This document shows positions 32,101 to 45,282 of a stretch of 64,000 bases of DNA, one piece after another. How positions within the stretch are numbered: position 1 is the first letter of the stretch; each line of letters opens with the position of its first letter. Source of the stretch: Archivesica marissinica (taxonomy: Eukaryota > Mollusca > Bivalvia > Venerida > Vesicomyidae); contig CM026397.1 in assembly GCA_014843695.1 (NCBI GenBank), positions 34,950,538 to 35,014,537 on the forward strand. Direction: 5' to 3'. The notes under the pieces were generated by a model, which was not told where the DNA came from, made no database searches, and was given only the letters and a program-made list of their open reading frames with translations. The translations under genes were made by a program, and so were the position numbers.

Positions 32101-35100
32101 AGAAACAGGAGATGGTTTAGATACTAGCATCGCCCATGCATTACCTCAATCTATAAATGGTTTGCTTTCAGAAACAAGAGATGGTTTAGATAATAGCATC
32201 GCCCATGCATTACGTCAATCTATAAATGGTTTGCTTTCAGAAACAGGAGATGGTTTAGATAATAGCATCGCCCATGCATTACGCCAATCTATAAATGGTT
32301 TGCTTTCAGAAACAGCAGATGGTTTAGATACTAGCATCGCCCATGCAGTACGTCAATCTATAAATGGTTTGCTTTCAGAAACAGCAGATGGTTTAGATAA
32401 TAGCATCGCCCATGCAGTACGTCAATCTATAAATGGTTTGCTTTCAGAAACAGGAGATGGTTTAGATAATAACATCGCCCATGCATTTACGTCAATCTAT
32501 AAATGGTTTGCTTTCAGAAACAGGAGATGGTTTAGATAATAGCATCGCCCATGCATTACGCCAATCTATCAATGGTATGCTTCCATAAACAGGAGATGGT
32601 TTAGATAATAGCATCGCCCATGCATTACGTCAATCTATAAATGGTATGCTTCCATAAACAGGAGATGGTTTAGATAATAGCATCGCCCATGCATTACGCC
32701 AATCTATAAATGGTATGCTTCCATAAACAGGAGATGGTTTAGATAATAGCATCGCCCATGCATTACGCCAATCTATAAATGGTATGCTTCCATAAACAGG
32801 AGATGGTTTAGATAATAACATCGCCCATGCATTACGTCAATCTATAAATGGTATGCTTCCATAAACAGGAGATGGTTTAGATAATAGCATCGCCCATGCA
32901 TTACGTCAATCTATAAATGGTTTGCTTTCAGAAACAAGAGATGGTTTAGATAATAGCATCGCCCATGCATTACGCCAATCTATAAATGGTATGCTTCCAT
33001 AAACAGGAGATGGTTTAGATAATAACATCGCCCAAGTGTTACGTCAATCTGTAAATGCCATGCTTTCAGAAACAGGAGATGGTTTAGATACTAGCATCGC
33101 CCATGCATTACCTCAATCTATAAATGGTTTGCTTTCAGAAACAAGAGATGGTTTAGATAATAGCATCGCCCATGCATTACGTCAATCTATAAATGGTTTG
33201 CTTTCAGAAACAGGAGATGGTTTAGATAATAGCATCGCCCATGCATTACGTCAATCTATAAATGGTTTGCTTTCAGAAACAGCAGATGGTTTAGATACTA
33301 GCATCGCCCATGCAGTACGTCAATCTATAAATGGTTTGCTTTCAGAAACAGCAGATGGTTTAGATAATAGCATCGCCCATGCAGTACGTCAATCTATAAA
33401 TGGTTTGCTTTCAGAAACAGGAGATGGTTTAGATAATAGCATCGCCCATGCATTACGTCAATCTATAAATGGTTTGCTTTCAGAAACAGGAGATGGTTTA
33501 GATAATAGCATCGCCCATGCATTACGTCAATCTATAAATGGTTGCTTTCAGAAACAGGAGATGGTTTAGATAATAGCATCGCCCATGCATTACGCCAATC
33601 TATAAATGGTATGCTTCCATAAACAGGAGATGGTTTAGATAATAGCATCGCCCATGCATTACGCCAATCTATAAATGGTATGCTTCCATAAACAGGAGAT
33701 GGTTTAGATAATAACATCGCCCAAGCGTTACGCCAATCTATAAATGGTATGCTTCCATAAACAGGAGATGGTTTAGATAATAACATCGCCCAAGTGTTAC
33801 GCCAATCTATAAATGGTATGCTTCCATAAACAGGAGATGGTTTAGATACTAGCATCGCCCATGCATTACGTCAATCTATAAATGGTTTGCTTTCAGAAAC
33901 AGGAGATGGTTTAGATAATAACATCGCCCATGCATTACGCCAATCTATAAATGGTATGCTTCCATAAACAGGAGATGGTTTAGATAATAGCATCGCCCAT
34001 GCATTACGCCAATCTATAAATGGTATGCTTCCATAAACAGGAGATGGTTTAGATAATAATCGCCCATGCATTACGCAATCTATAAATGGTATGCTTCCAA
34101 AACAGGAGATGTTTAGATACTAGCATCGCCCATGCATTACCTCAATCTATAAATGGTTTGCTTTCAGAAACAAGAGATGGTTTAGATAATAGCATCGCCC
34201 ATGCATTACGTCAATCTATAAATGGTTTGCTTTCAGAAACAGGAGATGGTTTAGATAATAGCATCGCCCATGCATTACGTCAATCTATAAATGGTTTGCT
34301 TTCAGAAACAGCAGATGGTTTAGATACTAGCATCGCCCATGCAGTACGTCAATCTATAAATGGTTTGCTTTCACAAACAGGAGATGGTTTAGATAATAGC
34401 ATCGGCCATGCATTACGCCAATCTATAAATAGAATGCTTCCATAAACAGGAGATGGTTTAGATAATAACATCGCCCAGGTGTTACGCCAATCTATAAATG
34501 GTATGCTTCCATAAACTGGAGATGGTTTAGATAATAACATCGCCCAAGTGTTACGCCAATCTATAAATGGTATGCTTCCATAAACAGGAGATGGTTTAGA
34601 TACTAGCATCGCCCATGCATTACCTCAATCTATAAATGGTTTGCTTTCAGAAACAAGAGATGGTTTAGATATTAACATCGCCCATGCATTACGTCAATCT
34701 GTAAATGGTTTGCTTTCAGAAACAGCAGATGGTTTAGATACTAGCATCGCCCATGCAGTACGTCAATCTATCAATTGTATGCTTCCATAAACAGGAGATG
34801 GTTTAGATAATAGCATCGCCCATGCATTACGTGAATCTATAAATTGTATGCTTCCATAAACAGGAGATGGTTTAGATAATAGCATCGCCCATGCATTACC
34901 TCAATCTATAAATGGTATGCTTCCATCAACAGGCGATGGTTTAGATAATAGCATCGCCCATGCATTACGTCAATCTGTAAATGCCATGCGTTCAGAAACA
35001 GGAGATAGTTTAGATACTAGCATCGCCCATGCATTACCTCAATCTATAAATGGTTTGCTTTCAGAAACAGGAGATGGTTTAGATAATGGCATCGCCCATG

Positions 35101-38100
35101 CATTACGTCAATCTATAAATGGTTTGCTTTCAGAAATAGGAGATGGTTTAGATAATAGCATCGCCCATGCATTACGTCAATCTATAAATGGTTTGCTTTC
35201 AGAAACAGCAGATGGTTTAGATATTAGCATCACCCATGCAGTACGTCAATCTATAAATGGTTTGCTTTCAGAAACAGCAGATGGTTTAGATAATAGCATC
35301 GCCCATGCATTACGTCAATCTATAAATGGTTTGCTTTCAGAAACAGGAGATGGTTTAGATAATAGCATCGCCCATGCATTACGCCAATCTATAAATGGTA
35401 TGCTTCCATAAACAGGAGATGGTTTAGATAATAACATAGCCCAAGTGTTACGCCAATCTATAAATGGTATGCTTCCATAAACAGAAGATGGTTTAGATAA
35501 TAACATCGCCCAAGTGTTACGCCAATCTATAAATGGTATGCTTCCATAAACAGGAGATGGTTTAGATAATAACATCGCCCAAGTGTTACGCCAATCTATA
35601 AATGGTATGCTTCCATAAACAGGAGATGGTTTAGATACTAGCATCGCCCATGCATTACGTCAATCTATAAATGGTTTGCTTTCAGAAACAGGAGATGGTT
35701 TAGATAATAGCATCGCCCATGCATTACGTCAATCTATAAATGGTTTGCTTTCAGAAACAGGAGATGGTTTAGATAATAGCATCGCCCATGCATTACGCCA
35801 ATCTATAAATGGTATGCTTCCATAAACAGGAGATGGTTTAGATAATAGCATCGCCCATGCATTACGCCAATCTATAAATGGTATGCTTCCATAAACAGGA
35901 GATGGTTTAGATAATAACATCGCCCAAGTGTTACGTCAATCTGTAAATGCCATGCGTTCAGAAACAGGAGATAGTTTAGATACTAGCATCGCCCATGCAT
36001 TACCTCAATCTATAAATGGTTTGCTTTCAGAAACAGGAGATGGTTTAGATAATAGCATCGCCCATGCATTACGTCAATCTATAAATGGTTTGCTTTCAGA
36101 AACAGGAGATGGTTTAGATAATAGCATCGCCCATGCATTACGTCAATCTATAAATGGTTTGCTTTCAGAAACAGCAGATGGTTTAGATACTAGCATCGCC
36201 CATGCAGTACGTCAATCTATAAATGGTTTGCTTTCAGAAACAGAAGATGGTTTAGATAATAGCATCGCCCATGCAGTACGACAATCTGTAAATGGTTTGC
36301 ATTCAGAAACAATAGATGGTTTAGATAATTGTTTAGATAATAGCATCGCTCATGCATTACCTCAATCTATAAATCGTATGCTTCCAGAAACATTAGATGG
36401 TTTAGATAATAGCATCGTAAATGCATTACGTCAATCTATAAATGGTTTGCTTTCAGAAACAGCAGATGGTTTAGATACTAGCATCGCCCATGCAGTACGT
36501 CAATCTATAAATGGTTTGCTTTCAGAAACAGCAGATGGTTTAGATAATAGCATCGCCCATGCAGTATTTCAATCTATAAATGGTTTGCTTTCAGAAACAG
36601 GAGATGGTTTAGATAATAACATCGCTCATGCATTACGTCAATCTATAAATGGTTTGCTTTCAGAAAAAGGAGATGGTTTAGATAATAGCATCGCCCATGC
36701 ATTACGTCAATCTATAAATGGTTTGCTTTCAGAAACAGGAGATGGTTTAGAAAATAGCATCGCCCATGCATTACGCCAATCTGTAAATGGTATGCTTCCA
36801 TAAACAGAGATGGTTTAGATAATAACATCGCCCAAGTGTTACGCCAATCTATAAATGGTATGCTTCCATAAACAGGAGATGGTTTAGATTATAACATCGC
36901 CCAAGTGTTACGCCAATCTATAAATGGTATGCTTCCATAATCAGGAAATGGTTTAGATAATAACATCGCCCAAGTGTTACGCCAATCTATAAATGGTATG
37001 CTTCCATAAACAGGAGATGCTTTAGATAATAACATCGCCCAAGTGTTACGCCAATCTATAAATGGTATGCTTCCATAAACAGGAGATGGTTTAGATACTA
37101 GCATCGCCCATGCAGTACGTCAATCTATAAATGGTTTGCTTGCAGAAACAGGAGATGGTTTAGATAATAGCATCGCCCATGCAGTACGTCAATCTATAAA
37201 TGGTATGCTTTCAGAAACAGGAGATGGTTTAGATAATAGCATCGCACATGCAGTACGTCAATCTATAAATGGTTTGCTTTCAGAAACAGGAGATGGTTTA
37301 GATAATAGCATCGCCCATGCAGTACGTCAATCTATAAATGGTATGCTTTCAGAAACAGGAGATGGTTTAGATAATAGCATCGCCCATGCATTACGTCAAT
37401 CTATAAATGGTTTGCTTTCAGAAACAGGAGATGGTTTAGATAATAGCATCGCCCATGCATTACGTCAATCTATAAATGGTTTGCTTTCAGAAACAGGAGA
37501 TGGTTTAGATAATAGCATCGCCCATGCATTACGTCAATCTATAAATGGTATGCTTCCATAAACAGGAGATGGTTTAGATAATAGCATCGCCCATGCATTA
37601 CGCAATCTATAATTTTTTTAGATAATAGCATCGCCATGCATTACGTCAATCTATAAATGGTATGCTTCCAGAAACAGGAGATGGTTTAGATAATAGCATC
37701 GCCCATGCATTACGTCAATCTATAAATGGTATGCTTTCAGAAACAGGAGATGGTTTAGATAATAGCATCGCCCATGCATTACGTCAATCTATAAATGGTT
37801 TGCTTTCAGAAACAGGAGATGGTTTAGATAATAGCATCGCCCATGCAGTACGTCAATCTATAAATGGTTTGCTTTCAGAAACAATAGATGGTTTAGATAA
37901 TAGCATCGCCCATGCATTACGTCAATCTATAAATGGTTTGCTTTTTAGATAATAGCATCGCCCATGCATTACTCAATCTATAAATCGTATGCTTCCAGAA
38001 ACATTAGATGGTTTAGATAATAGCATCGCCCATGCATTACGTCAATCTATAAATGGTTTGCTTTCAGAAAAAGGAGATGGTTTAGATAATAGCATCGCCC

Positions 38101-41100
38101 ATGCAGTACGTCAATCTATAAATGGTTTGCTTTCAGAAACAGGAGATGGTTTAGATAATAACATCGCCCATGCATTACGTCAATCTATAAATGGTTTGCT
38201 TTCAGAAACAGGAGATGGTTTAGATAATAGCATCGCCCATGCATTACGACAATCTATAAATGGTATGCTTCCATAAACAGGAGATGGTTTAGATAATAAC
38301 ATCGCCCAAGTGTTACGCCAATCTATAAATGGTATGCTTCCATAAACAGGAGATGGTTTAGATAATAACATCGCCCAAGTGTTACGCCAATCTATAATTG
38401 GTATGCTTCCATAAACAGGAGATGGTTTAGATACTAGCATCGCCCATGCAGTACGTCAATCTATAAATGGTTTGCTTTCAGAAACAGGAGATGGTTTAGA
38501 TAATAGCATCGCCCATGCAGTACGTCAATCTATAAATGGTTTGCTTTCAGAAACAGGAGATGGTTTAGATAATAGCATCGCCCATGCATTACGTCAATCT
38601 ATACATGGTTTGCTTTCAGAAATAGGAGCTGGTTTAGATAACAGCATCGCCCATGCATTACGTTAATCTGTAACTGGTATACTTTCAGAAACAAGAGCTG
38701 GTTTAGATAATAGCATCGCCCATGCATTACGTCAATCTATAAATGGTTTGCTTTCAGAAACAATAGATGGTTTAGATAATTGTTTAGATAATAGCATCGC
38801 CCATGCAATACGTTAATCTATAAATGGTTTGCTTTCAGAAACAATAGATGATTTAGATAATTGTTTAGATAATAGCATCGCCCATGCATTACGTCAATCT
38901 ATCAATGGTATGCTTCCATAAACAGGAGATGGTTTAGATAATAGCATCGCCCATGCATTACCTCAATCTATAAATGGTATGCTTCCATAAACAGGAGATG
39001 GTTTAGATAATAGCATCGCCCATGCAGTACGTCAATCTATACATAGTATGCTTTCAGAAACAGGAGATGGTTTAGATATTAGCATCGCCCATGCATTACG
39101 TCAATCTATAAATGGTATGCTTTCAGAAACAGGAGATGGTTTAGATAATAGCATCGCACATGCATTACGTCAATCTATAAATAGTATGCGTTCAGAAATA
39201 GGTGCTGAATTAGATAATATTATCGCCCATGCATTACGTCAATCTATAAATGGTTTGCTTTCAGAAACAGGAGATGGTTTAGATAATAACATCGCCCATG
39301 CATTACGTCAATCTATAAATGGTTTGCTTTCAGAAACAGGAGATGGTTTAGATAATAGCATCGCACATGCATTACGTCAATCTATAAATGGTATGCTTTC
39401 AGAAATAGGAGCTGGATTAGATAATAGCATCGCCCATGCATTACGTCAATCTATAAATGGTTTGCTTTCAGAAACAATAGATGGTTTAGATAATTGTTTA
39501 GATAATAGCATCGCCCATGCAATACGTCAATCTATAAATGGTTTGCTTTCAGAAACAATAGATGGTTTAGATAATTGTTTAGATAATAGCAACGCCCATG
39601 CATTACGTCAATCTATAAATAGTATGCTTCCATAAACAGGAGATGGTTTAGACATTGCACAGGCATTACGTCAATCTATAAATGGTATGCTTTCAGAAAC
39701 AGGAGATGGTTTAGATAATAGCATCGCCCATGCATTACGTCAATCTATAAATGGTTTGCTTTCAGAAACAGGAGCTGGTTTAGATAATAGCATCGCCCAT
39801 GCAGTACGTCAATCAATAAATGGTTTGCTTTCCGAAACAATAGATGGTTTAGATAATTGTTTAGATAATAGCATCGCCCATGCATTACGTCAATCTATAA
39901 ATGGTTTGCTTTCAGAAACAGGAGCTGGTTTAGATAATAGCATCTCCCATGCAGTACGTCAATCTATAAATGGTTTGCTTTCAGAAACAATAGATGGTTT
40001 AGATAATTGTTTAGATAATAGCATCGCCCATGCATTACGTCAATCTATAAATGGTTTGCTTTCAGAAACAATAGATGGTTTAGATAATTGTTTAGATAAT
40101 AGCATCGCCCATGCATTACCTCAATCTATAAATCGTATGCTTCCAGAAACATTAGATGGTTTAGATAATAGCATCGCCCATGCAGTACGTCAATCTATAC
40201 ATGGTATGCTTTCAGAAACAGGAGATGGTTTAGATAATAGCATCGCCCATGCATTATGTCAATCTATAAATGGTATGCTTTCAGAAACAGGAGATGGTTT
40301 AGATAATAGCATCGCACATGCATTACGTCAATCTATAAATGGTATGCTTTCAGTTGCTGAATTAGATAATATTATCGCCCATGCATTACGTCAATCTATA
40401 AATGGTTTGCTTTCAGAAACAGGAGATGGTTTAGATAATAACATCGCCCATGCATTACGTCAATCCATAAATGGTTTGCTTTCAGAAACAGGAGATGGTT
40501 TAGATAATAGCATCGCACATGCATTACGTCAATCTATAAATGGTATGCTTTCAGAAATAGGATCTGGATTAAATAATAGCATCGCCCATGCATTACGTCA
40601 ATCTATAAATGGTTTGCTTTCAGAAACAATAGATGGTTTAGATAATTGTTTAGATAATAGCATCGCCCATGCAATACGTCAATCTATAAATGGTTTGCTT
40701 TCAGAAACAATAGATGGTTTAGATAATTGTTTAGATAATAGCAACGCCCATGCATTACGTCAATCTATAAATAGTATGCTTCCATAAACAGGAGATGGTT
40801 TAGACACTAACATTGCACAGGCATTACGTCAATCTATAAATGGTATGCTTTCAGAAACAGGAGATGGTTTAGATAATAGCATCGCCCATGCATTACGTCA
40901 ATCTATAAATGGTTTGCTTTCAGAAACAGGAGCTGGTTTAGATAATAGCATCGCCCATGCAGTACGTCAATCTATAAATGGTTTGCTTTCAGAAACAATA
41001 GATGGTTTAGATAATTGTTTAGATAATAGCATCGCCCATGCATTACGTCAATCTATAAATGGTTTGCTTTCAGAAACAGGTGCTGGTTTAGATAATAGCA

Positions 41101-42103
41101 TCTCCCATGCAGTACGTCAATCTATACATGGTTTGCTTTCAGAAACAGGAGATGGTTTAGATAATAGCATCGCACATGCATTACTTCAATCTATAAATGG
41201 TTTGCATTCAGAAACAATAGATGGTTTAGATAATTGTTTAGATAATAGCATCGCCCATGCATTACGTCAATCTATAAATGGTTTGCTTTCAGAAACAATA
41301 GATGGTTTAGATAATTGTTAAGATAATAGCATCGCCCATGCATTACCTCAATCTATAAATCGTATGCTTCCAGAAACATTAGATGGTTTAGATAATAGCA
41401 TCGCCCATGCATTACGTCAATCTATAAATGGTATGCTTTCAGAAACAGGAGATGGTTTAGATAATAGCATCGCCCATGCATTACGTCACTCTATAAATGG
41501 TTTGCTTTCAGAAACAGGAGATGGTTTAGATAATAGCATCGCCCATGCATTACGTCAATCTATAAATGGTATGCTTCCATAAACAGGAGATGGTTTAGAT
41601 AATAGCATCGCCCATGCATTACGTCAAATCTATAAATGGTTTGCTTTTTTAGATAATAGTATCGCTCATGCATTACGTCAATCTATAAATCGTATGCTTC
41701 CAGAAACATTAGATGGTTTAGATAATAGCATCGCCCATGCATTACGTCAATCTATAAATGGTATGCTTTCAGAAACAGGAGATGGTTTAGATAATAGCAT
41801 CGCCCATGCATTACGTCACTCTATAAATGGTTTGCTTTCAGAAACAGGAGATGGTTTAGATAATAGCATCGCCCATGCATTACGTCAATCTATAAATGGT
41901 ATGCTTCCATAAACAGGAGATGGTTTAGATAATAGCATCGCCCATGCATTACGTCAAATCTATAAATGGTTTGCTTTTTTAGATAATAGTATCGCTCATG
42001 CATTACGTCAATCTATAAATGGTATGCTTTCAGAAACAGGAGATGGTTTAGATAATAGCATCGCCCATGCATTACGTCAAATCTATAAATGGTTTGCTTT
42101 CAG
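26192..42103 (+). repeat. 69-bp minisatellite with an in-frame 23-codon period and a built-in splice acceptor
   Basis: About 230 copies. A-type units read ggtttgctttcag|AAACAGG, a good acceptor followed by bases nearly identical to the real exon start at 42104. B-type units read ggtatgcttccataaacagg, which loses the AG and adds a TAA in the exon's frame. In the exon's frame A-type units encode SETGDGLDNSIAHALRQSIN. Longer open runs (up to 366 codons, 39687-40787) occur where A-type units cluster towards the exon. Some distal units carry an extra block ttagataattgt. An extra A at 42078-42082 shifts the frame just before the exon, so the array is unlikely to be translated as one continuous exon. 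Confidence 0.9.
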
Positions 42104-42240
42104 AAACAGGAGACAGTTTAGATACTAACACCACTGCAGTAGTCGTGCCAGCTGTATTAGGTTTTGTTGTCACTATAGGTATCGCCGCATGCTATATCCG
42201 ACGACGACAAAGGCATCGACAAATGAAAGTCGACATCGAG
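42104..42240 (+). CDS. Transmembrane exon of an unidentified single-pass membrane protein
   Basis: The exon lies between acceptor tttgctttcag and donor GAG|gtattg, 137 bases, ending in phase 0. After a polar start (TGDSLDTNTT) it encodes the hydrophobic helix AVVVPAVLGFVVTIGIAACY, then a strongly basic stop-transfer stretch IRRRQRHRQMK and ends VDIE. This implies a type I topology with the N-terminus outside. It joins in phase to the exon at 44511-44885. Its first 25 or so bases are the template of the 69-bp array unit. No family is recognised and upstream extracellular exons are not visible. Confidence 0.65.
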
Positions 42241-42391
42241 GTATTGTATATTGTTCATGAAAATAGTGTGTTTATATAATGCGTTGCAATTCAATACCAC
42301 TGGTACACTTTATGAGTATGTCCAATCTTGGAACTATTCAGATAAATACAATGCATTACATTATATAATGAATAACATCAACATGTGGTTC

Positions 42392-42572
42392 GTGGAGGGG
42401 AGGGCTGTAAATAATGCTGTTATAACTTGTAGCCCAACCCATTTGATTTTTTCCCCTTGACAAAACAAAAGTAACGTATACTGCAATCATATAATCACAT
42501 ATTAATCTCTGGTTTGTTCGTATATATGTAATGTATGGTATGAACAAAATGCAATAAAATATTATTAAATTA
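42392..42572 (+). mobile_element. Dispersed repeat, probable LINE 3' tail (copy 2)
   Basis: Matches the complement of 16374-16552 (gtagcccaacccatttgatt, ttttccccttgacaaaac, and an AATAAAATATTATTAAA end). It lies in the intron after the transmembrane exon. Confidence 0.6.
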
Positions 42573-43029
42573 AAATGTGGTTCGTTTATTGGGCGTATAT
42601 AATACATGTATGCTGTTTAAGCTGTATGTGGAGGCTTGGGCATACACCCCCCCCCCCACACACACACACTCGTTAACAGCTCTCATATGTATTACATAAC
42701 CCCCAATAAACACAACACAGAGTGATAGTTTTAGTGTAAGCCAAATTACATCTCTGAAAAAAACGCAATTTTCTACATAGTGTAATGGCATCATTTATTT
42801 TTTAAAATATTAAATTTTGTAACAGAAAACAAGCAATACACAAACATCACGTCAATGCAGTGAGAGTTTGTACGCAGACAGCAAAACACTGTTTATTGAT
42901 TGAATGTAAGTGTTCCAGTTATTTAGGAAGAATTTGTAGTAACAATTCAAGTAGTATAAACTATGGCAAAGACATATACAAATAAATACATACATACACA
43001 TGTTAAGAAACAGTGATATTATCTAGGGT
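42573..43029. other. Intron sequence with a short C/CA microsatellite
   Basis: A run of C followed by CA repeats is at about 42646-42670. No other signal is seen. Confidence 0.5.
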
Positions 43030-43640
43030 ATTTTTTCTTAGTAACATAGATTCCTTTATACTTAGATTGTTTTAACAATTCTATTTTATTCTTAGAAGAC
43101 ATGATATTATTGAATTTCTGTACACACGGCCACGATATATTACCAAGGTATTTAGTTCTTAAACTTGTGTATCTCGTACAACATAGCAAAAAGTGATACT
43201 CCGATTCAACCGACTTTTGGTTACATAATTTACATAATCGATGTTCTCTTTCTATAGCATTATATCTACCAAATTCATACCTGTAATTAATCTTACGTCT
43301 TTATAACTTCTTAGTATTAATTTTTACGTAATGCATATACTTATATAGAATGTTATTTCATACACTCGACAATAAACATAACTTTAATGCGCGCTACATG
43401 ACCTTAGATGTCGATGCGCCGTAAAACACCATTCATTCATTCATATCTACCAAATTCAATTTCTAACCTGTGTGACCATAATCTTAAGCATGTGAAACAC
43501 TTTCGCTAAGTCATCACTAACAATCGTATCAATATATTCTTCAAATATAAATTCATTTTTAAATTTACAATAATAGTCTAATTTTGTCATTGTGCTCTCC
43601 ATTCTTGAATAAACTGGTCACGTATTCTCCTTTTAAACAT
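43030..43640 (-). pseudogene. Decayed LINE ORF2 C-terminus interrupted by a SINE-like insertion
   Basis: On the minus strand the fragments read KLDYYCKFKNEFIFEEYID, then LEIEFGRYNAIEREHRLCKL, then CNQKSVESEYHFLLCC and YTSLRTKYLG. The GRYN...R-x-C-x2-C...E-x-E-x-H-F-L-L-x-C pattern is the zinc-binding tail of reverse transcriptases in mollusc non-LTR elements. Frameshifts separate the pieces. A 165-bp insertion (43278-43442) splits the reading. Confidence 0.75.
43278..43442 (+). mobile_element. SINE-like insertion with ATTC tail and 16-bp target duplication
   Basis: The 16-bp sequence ATATCTACCAAATTCA occurs at 43262-43277 and 43443-43458, exactly flanking the insert. The insert ends gccgtaaaacaccattcatt plus further ATTC repeats, a tail seen in several invertebrate SINEs. 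The flanking LINE coding sequence resumes after it. Confidence 0.75.
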
Positions 43641-43741
43641 AGGAAAATAATCAATATTTTCATTAAAACTTAATCTTACATCTCAATGTTATTTATATGA
43701 AATCTATTTATTTTTTGGATTTTTGCGATGTAATGTTGATT

Positions 43742-44369
43742 TATAGAGTGGTGGAACCTATGCTCGGCGTAAATCCTACATATCATGGCCTATAAAAAAA
43801 AGTTAACTGCACTTGCCGTGTATTATTATTTTCTTAAGTCGTGAATACAACTTTCATAAGATTGTTGTTGAAAAGTTTAGCTTCATTACGTAACCATGCG
43901 CAAAAATACAGCTATCGCAACGGCACCTGTTTCCATGGAGAACTAGATACTTTAGGGCACCTATGCACGGTGTACATGAACTTTTTTATTTATGCATGGG
44001 TAAATGTTGAATATATTATTTTGACTTAGTAACATAAATAACTAACAATATTACAACTCATAAGAAACTTTTTTCTGGTTATTTGTACATTTTTTTCCCA
44101 ATCCGGATAGCCACCTAAAATGCTCATAAACCGCACATTTCGGTGGAAACAAATTTCCCGACAAGGTGTCTGTTTATATTCGGCTACTGAACCAGTCAGG
44201 TGACCGTTGCATTAGGCTACCGGTACGCACAACGGAATGTTATTGAACCATGTTTCACCTCTGTCAACGAAAATAGGTTAAAACTCTTTAAATATTTTAA
44301 ATACGGATGTAAATGGAAAAAATACGCCGAGCATAGGAATACGCCGAGCATAGGTTCCACGACTCTATA
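43742..44369. mobile_element. About 625-bp MITE with 30-bp TIRs
   Basis: The left arm tatagagtggtggaacctat and gctcggcgta (43742-43771) is inverted at 44340-44369 with one mismatch. TA at both ends fits a Tc1/mariner-type duplication. The inner half of the right arm (tacgccgagcatagg) is itself present twice in tandem. No transposase is visible inside. Confidence 0.75.
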
Positions 44370-44510
44370 TAGCCATCTTTATCGCTTTCTAACATTAAGA
44401 ACCATACATTCAGATTAAGCAATTATCCGACACATAATGACAAGCATGTAATGCAACACTTATATCATTATTAGAAACTCAATTTATAATTTATATTTCA
44501 ATTATTTCAG

Positions 44511-44885
44511 ACGGCAGCAAAATATCATGTGACCAGCATAGAAATGCATGACATCTTGCAAAGTCATCCCCGAAACGGAAGTCAATATTCTTATTACCGA
44601 TCATGCGCAACGGGGGAAAATACTGCAACAGTAGGCCTACTCACAAGTAGAAATTTGGATACGATACCAGAACTCCCTGAAAAGGTTCTGAAGGACACCA
44701 AGTTCACAGAGAAGCGACAACGAATAAGATGTTATTCATTCCCGTTTTGTTTCTCCGCTAGACGCCGTAAGGTTCATGGGGAAATACGCGATACATTATC
44801 GGCGTTTGGCTTCATTGAGGATCAACAGTCGCTGGAAATGACATTAAAACGGAAACACCGCCTACGTCGAACGAATAGTCTATGA
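44511..44885 (+). CDS. Last exon, cytoplasmic tail of the single-pass membrane protein
   Basis: Acceptor caattatttcag is followed by 124 in-phase codons and a TGA stop (44883-44885). The product starts TAAKYHVTSIEMHDILQSH, has a polar middle (RNGSQYSYYRSC) and is rich in Lys/Arg towards the end (RQRIRCYSFPFCFSARRRKV, then LKRKHRLRRTNSL). Phase 0 at the acceptor fits the phase 0 end of the exon at 42104-42240. A poly(A) signal follows nine bases after the stop. No domain is recognised. It is read as the intracellular part because of the basic stop-transfer sequence just before it. Confidence 0.65.
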   Translation, partial: TAAKYHVTSIEMHDILQSHPRNGSQYSYYRSCATGENTATVGLLTSRNLDTIPELPEKVLKDTKFTEKRQRIRCYSFPFCFSARRRKVHGEIRDTLSAFGFIEDQQSLEMTLKRKHRLRRTNSL

Positions 44886-44893
44886 TGAAATAG

Positions 44894-44899
44894 AATAAA
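44894..44899 (+). promoter_or_regulatory. Poly(A) signal AATAAA
   Basis: A canonical hexamer nine bases after the stop of the membrane-protein gene. This gives a very short 3' UTR; a SINE begins about 30 bases later. Confidence 0.6.
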
Positions 44900-44931
44900 T
44901 ATGACATTGTCTTAGATTGTTTTTGTTTGTT

Positions 44932-45268
44932 ATGTTATGTTATATTTCGGGTTTTACGCCTGCATCAGCATCATTTCGGGCTATATCGCGGGCGGGCAGT
45001 TTACATAACACCGTTCCTAGACAGGCTCCAGCGGTTAACCAGTACTTGGGTGCACCAACCTCCGTATGAAACTGCCAACTTTTTCATATAAATGAGACAC
45101 GGACTGAGCGGGGCTCGAACCCGTGACCATAAGTGATGATAGGTTACAGTGGTATACAAGTCAGCGACCTTAACCACTCGACCATGGAGAACCCGTGACC
45201 ATCAGTCATGATAGGTTACAGTGGTATACAAGTCAGCGACTTTAACCACTCGACAACGGAGGCGGACC
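44932..45268 (-). mobile_element. tRNA-derived SINE, family A, with duplicated head
   Basis: A minus-strand family A copy flanked by 14-bp repeats TGTTTTTGTTTGTT (44918-44931 and 45269-45282). The promoter region (complement of cccgtgaccat to ccactcgac) is present twice, at about 45118-45185 and 45190-45255. Confidence 0.8.
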
Positions 45269-45282
45269 TGTTTTTGTTTGTT

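Noticed and set aside
26281..41912. Coding interpretation of the whole 69-bp array on either strand
   Set aside because: In-frame TAA in every B-type unit, and a frameshift just before the transmembrane exon that leads to an immediate stop. The minus-strand frames (reading KPSPVYGSIPFIDW) are the same repeats reversed.
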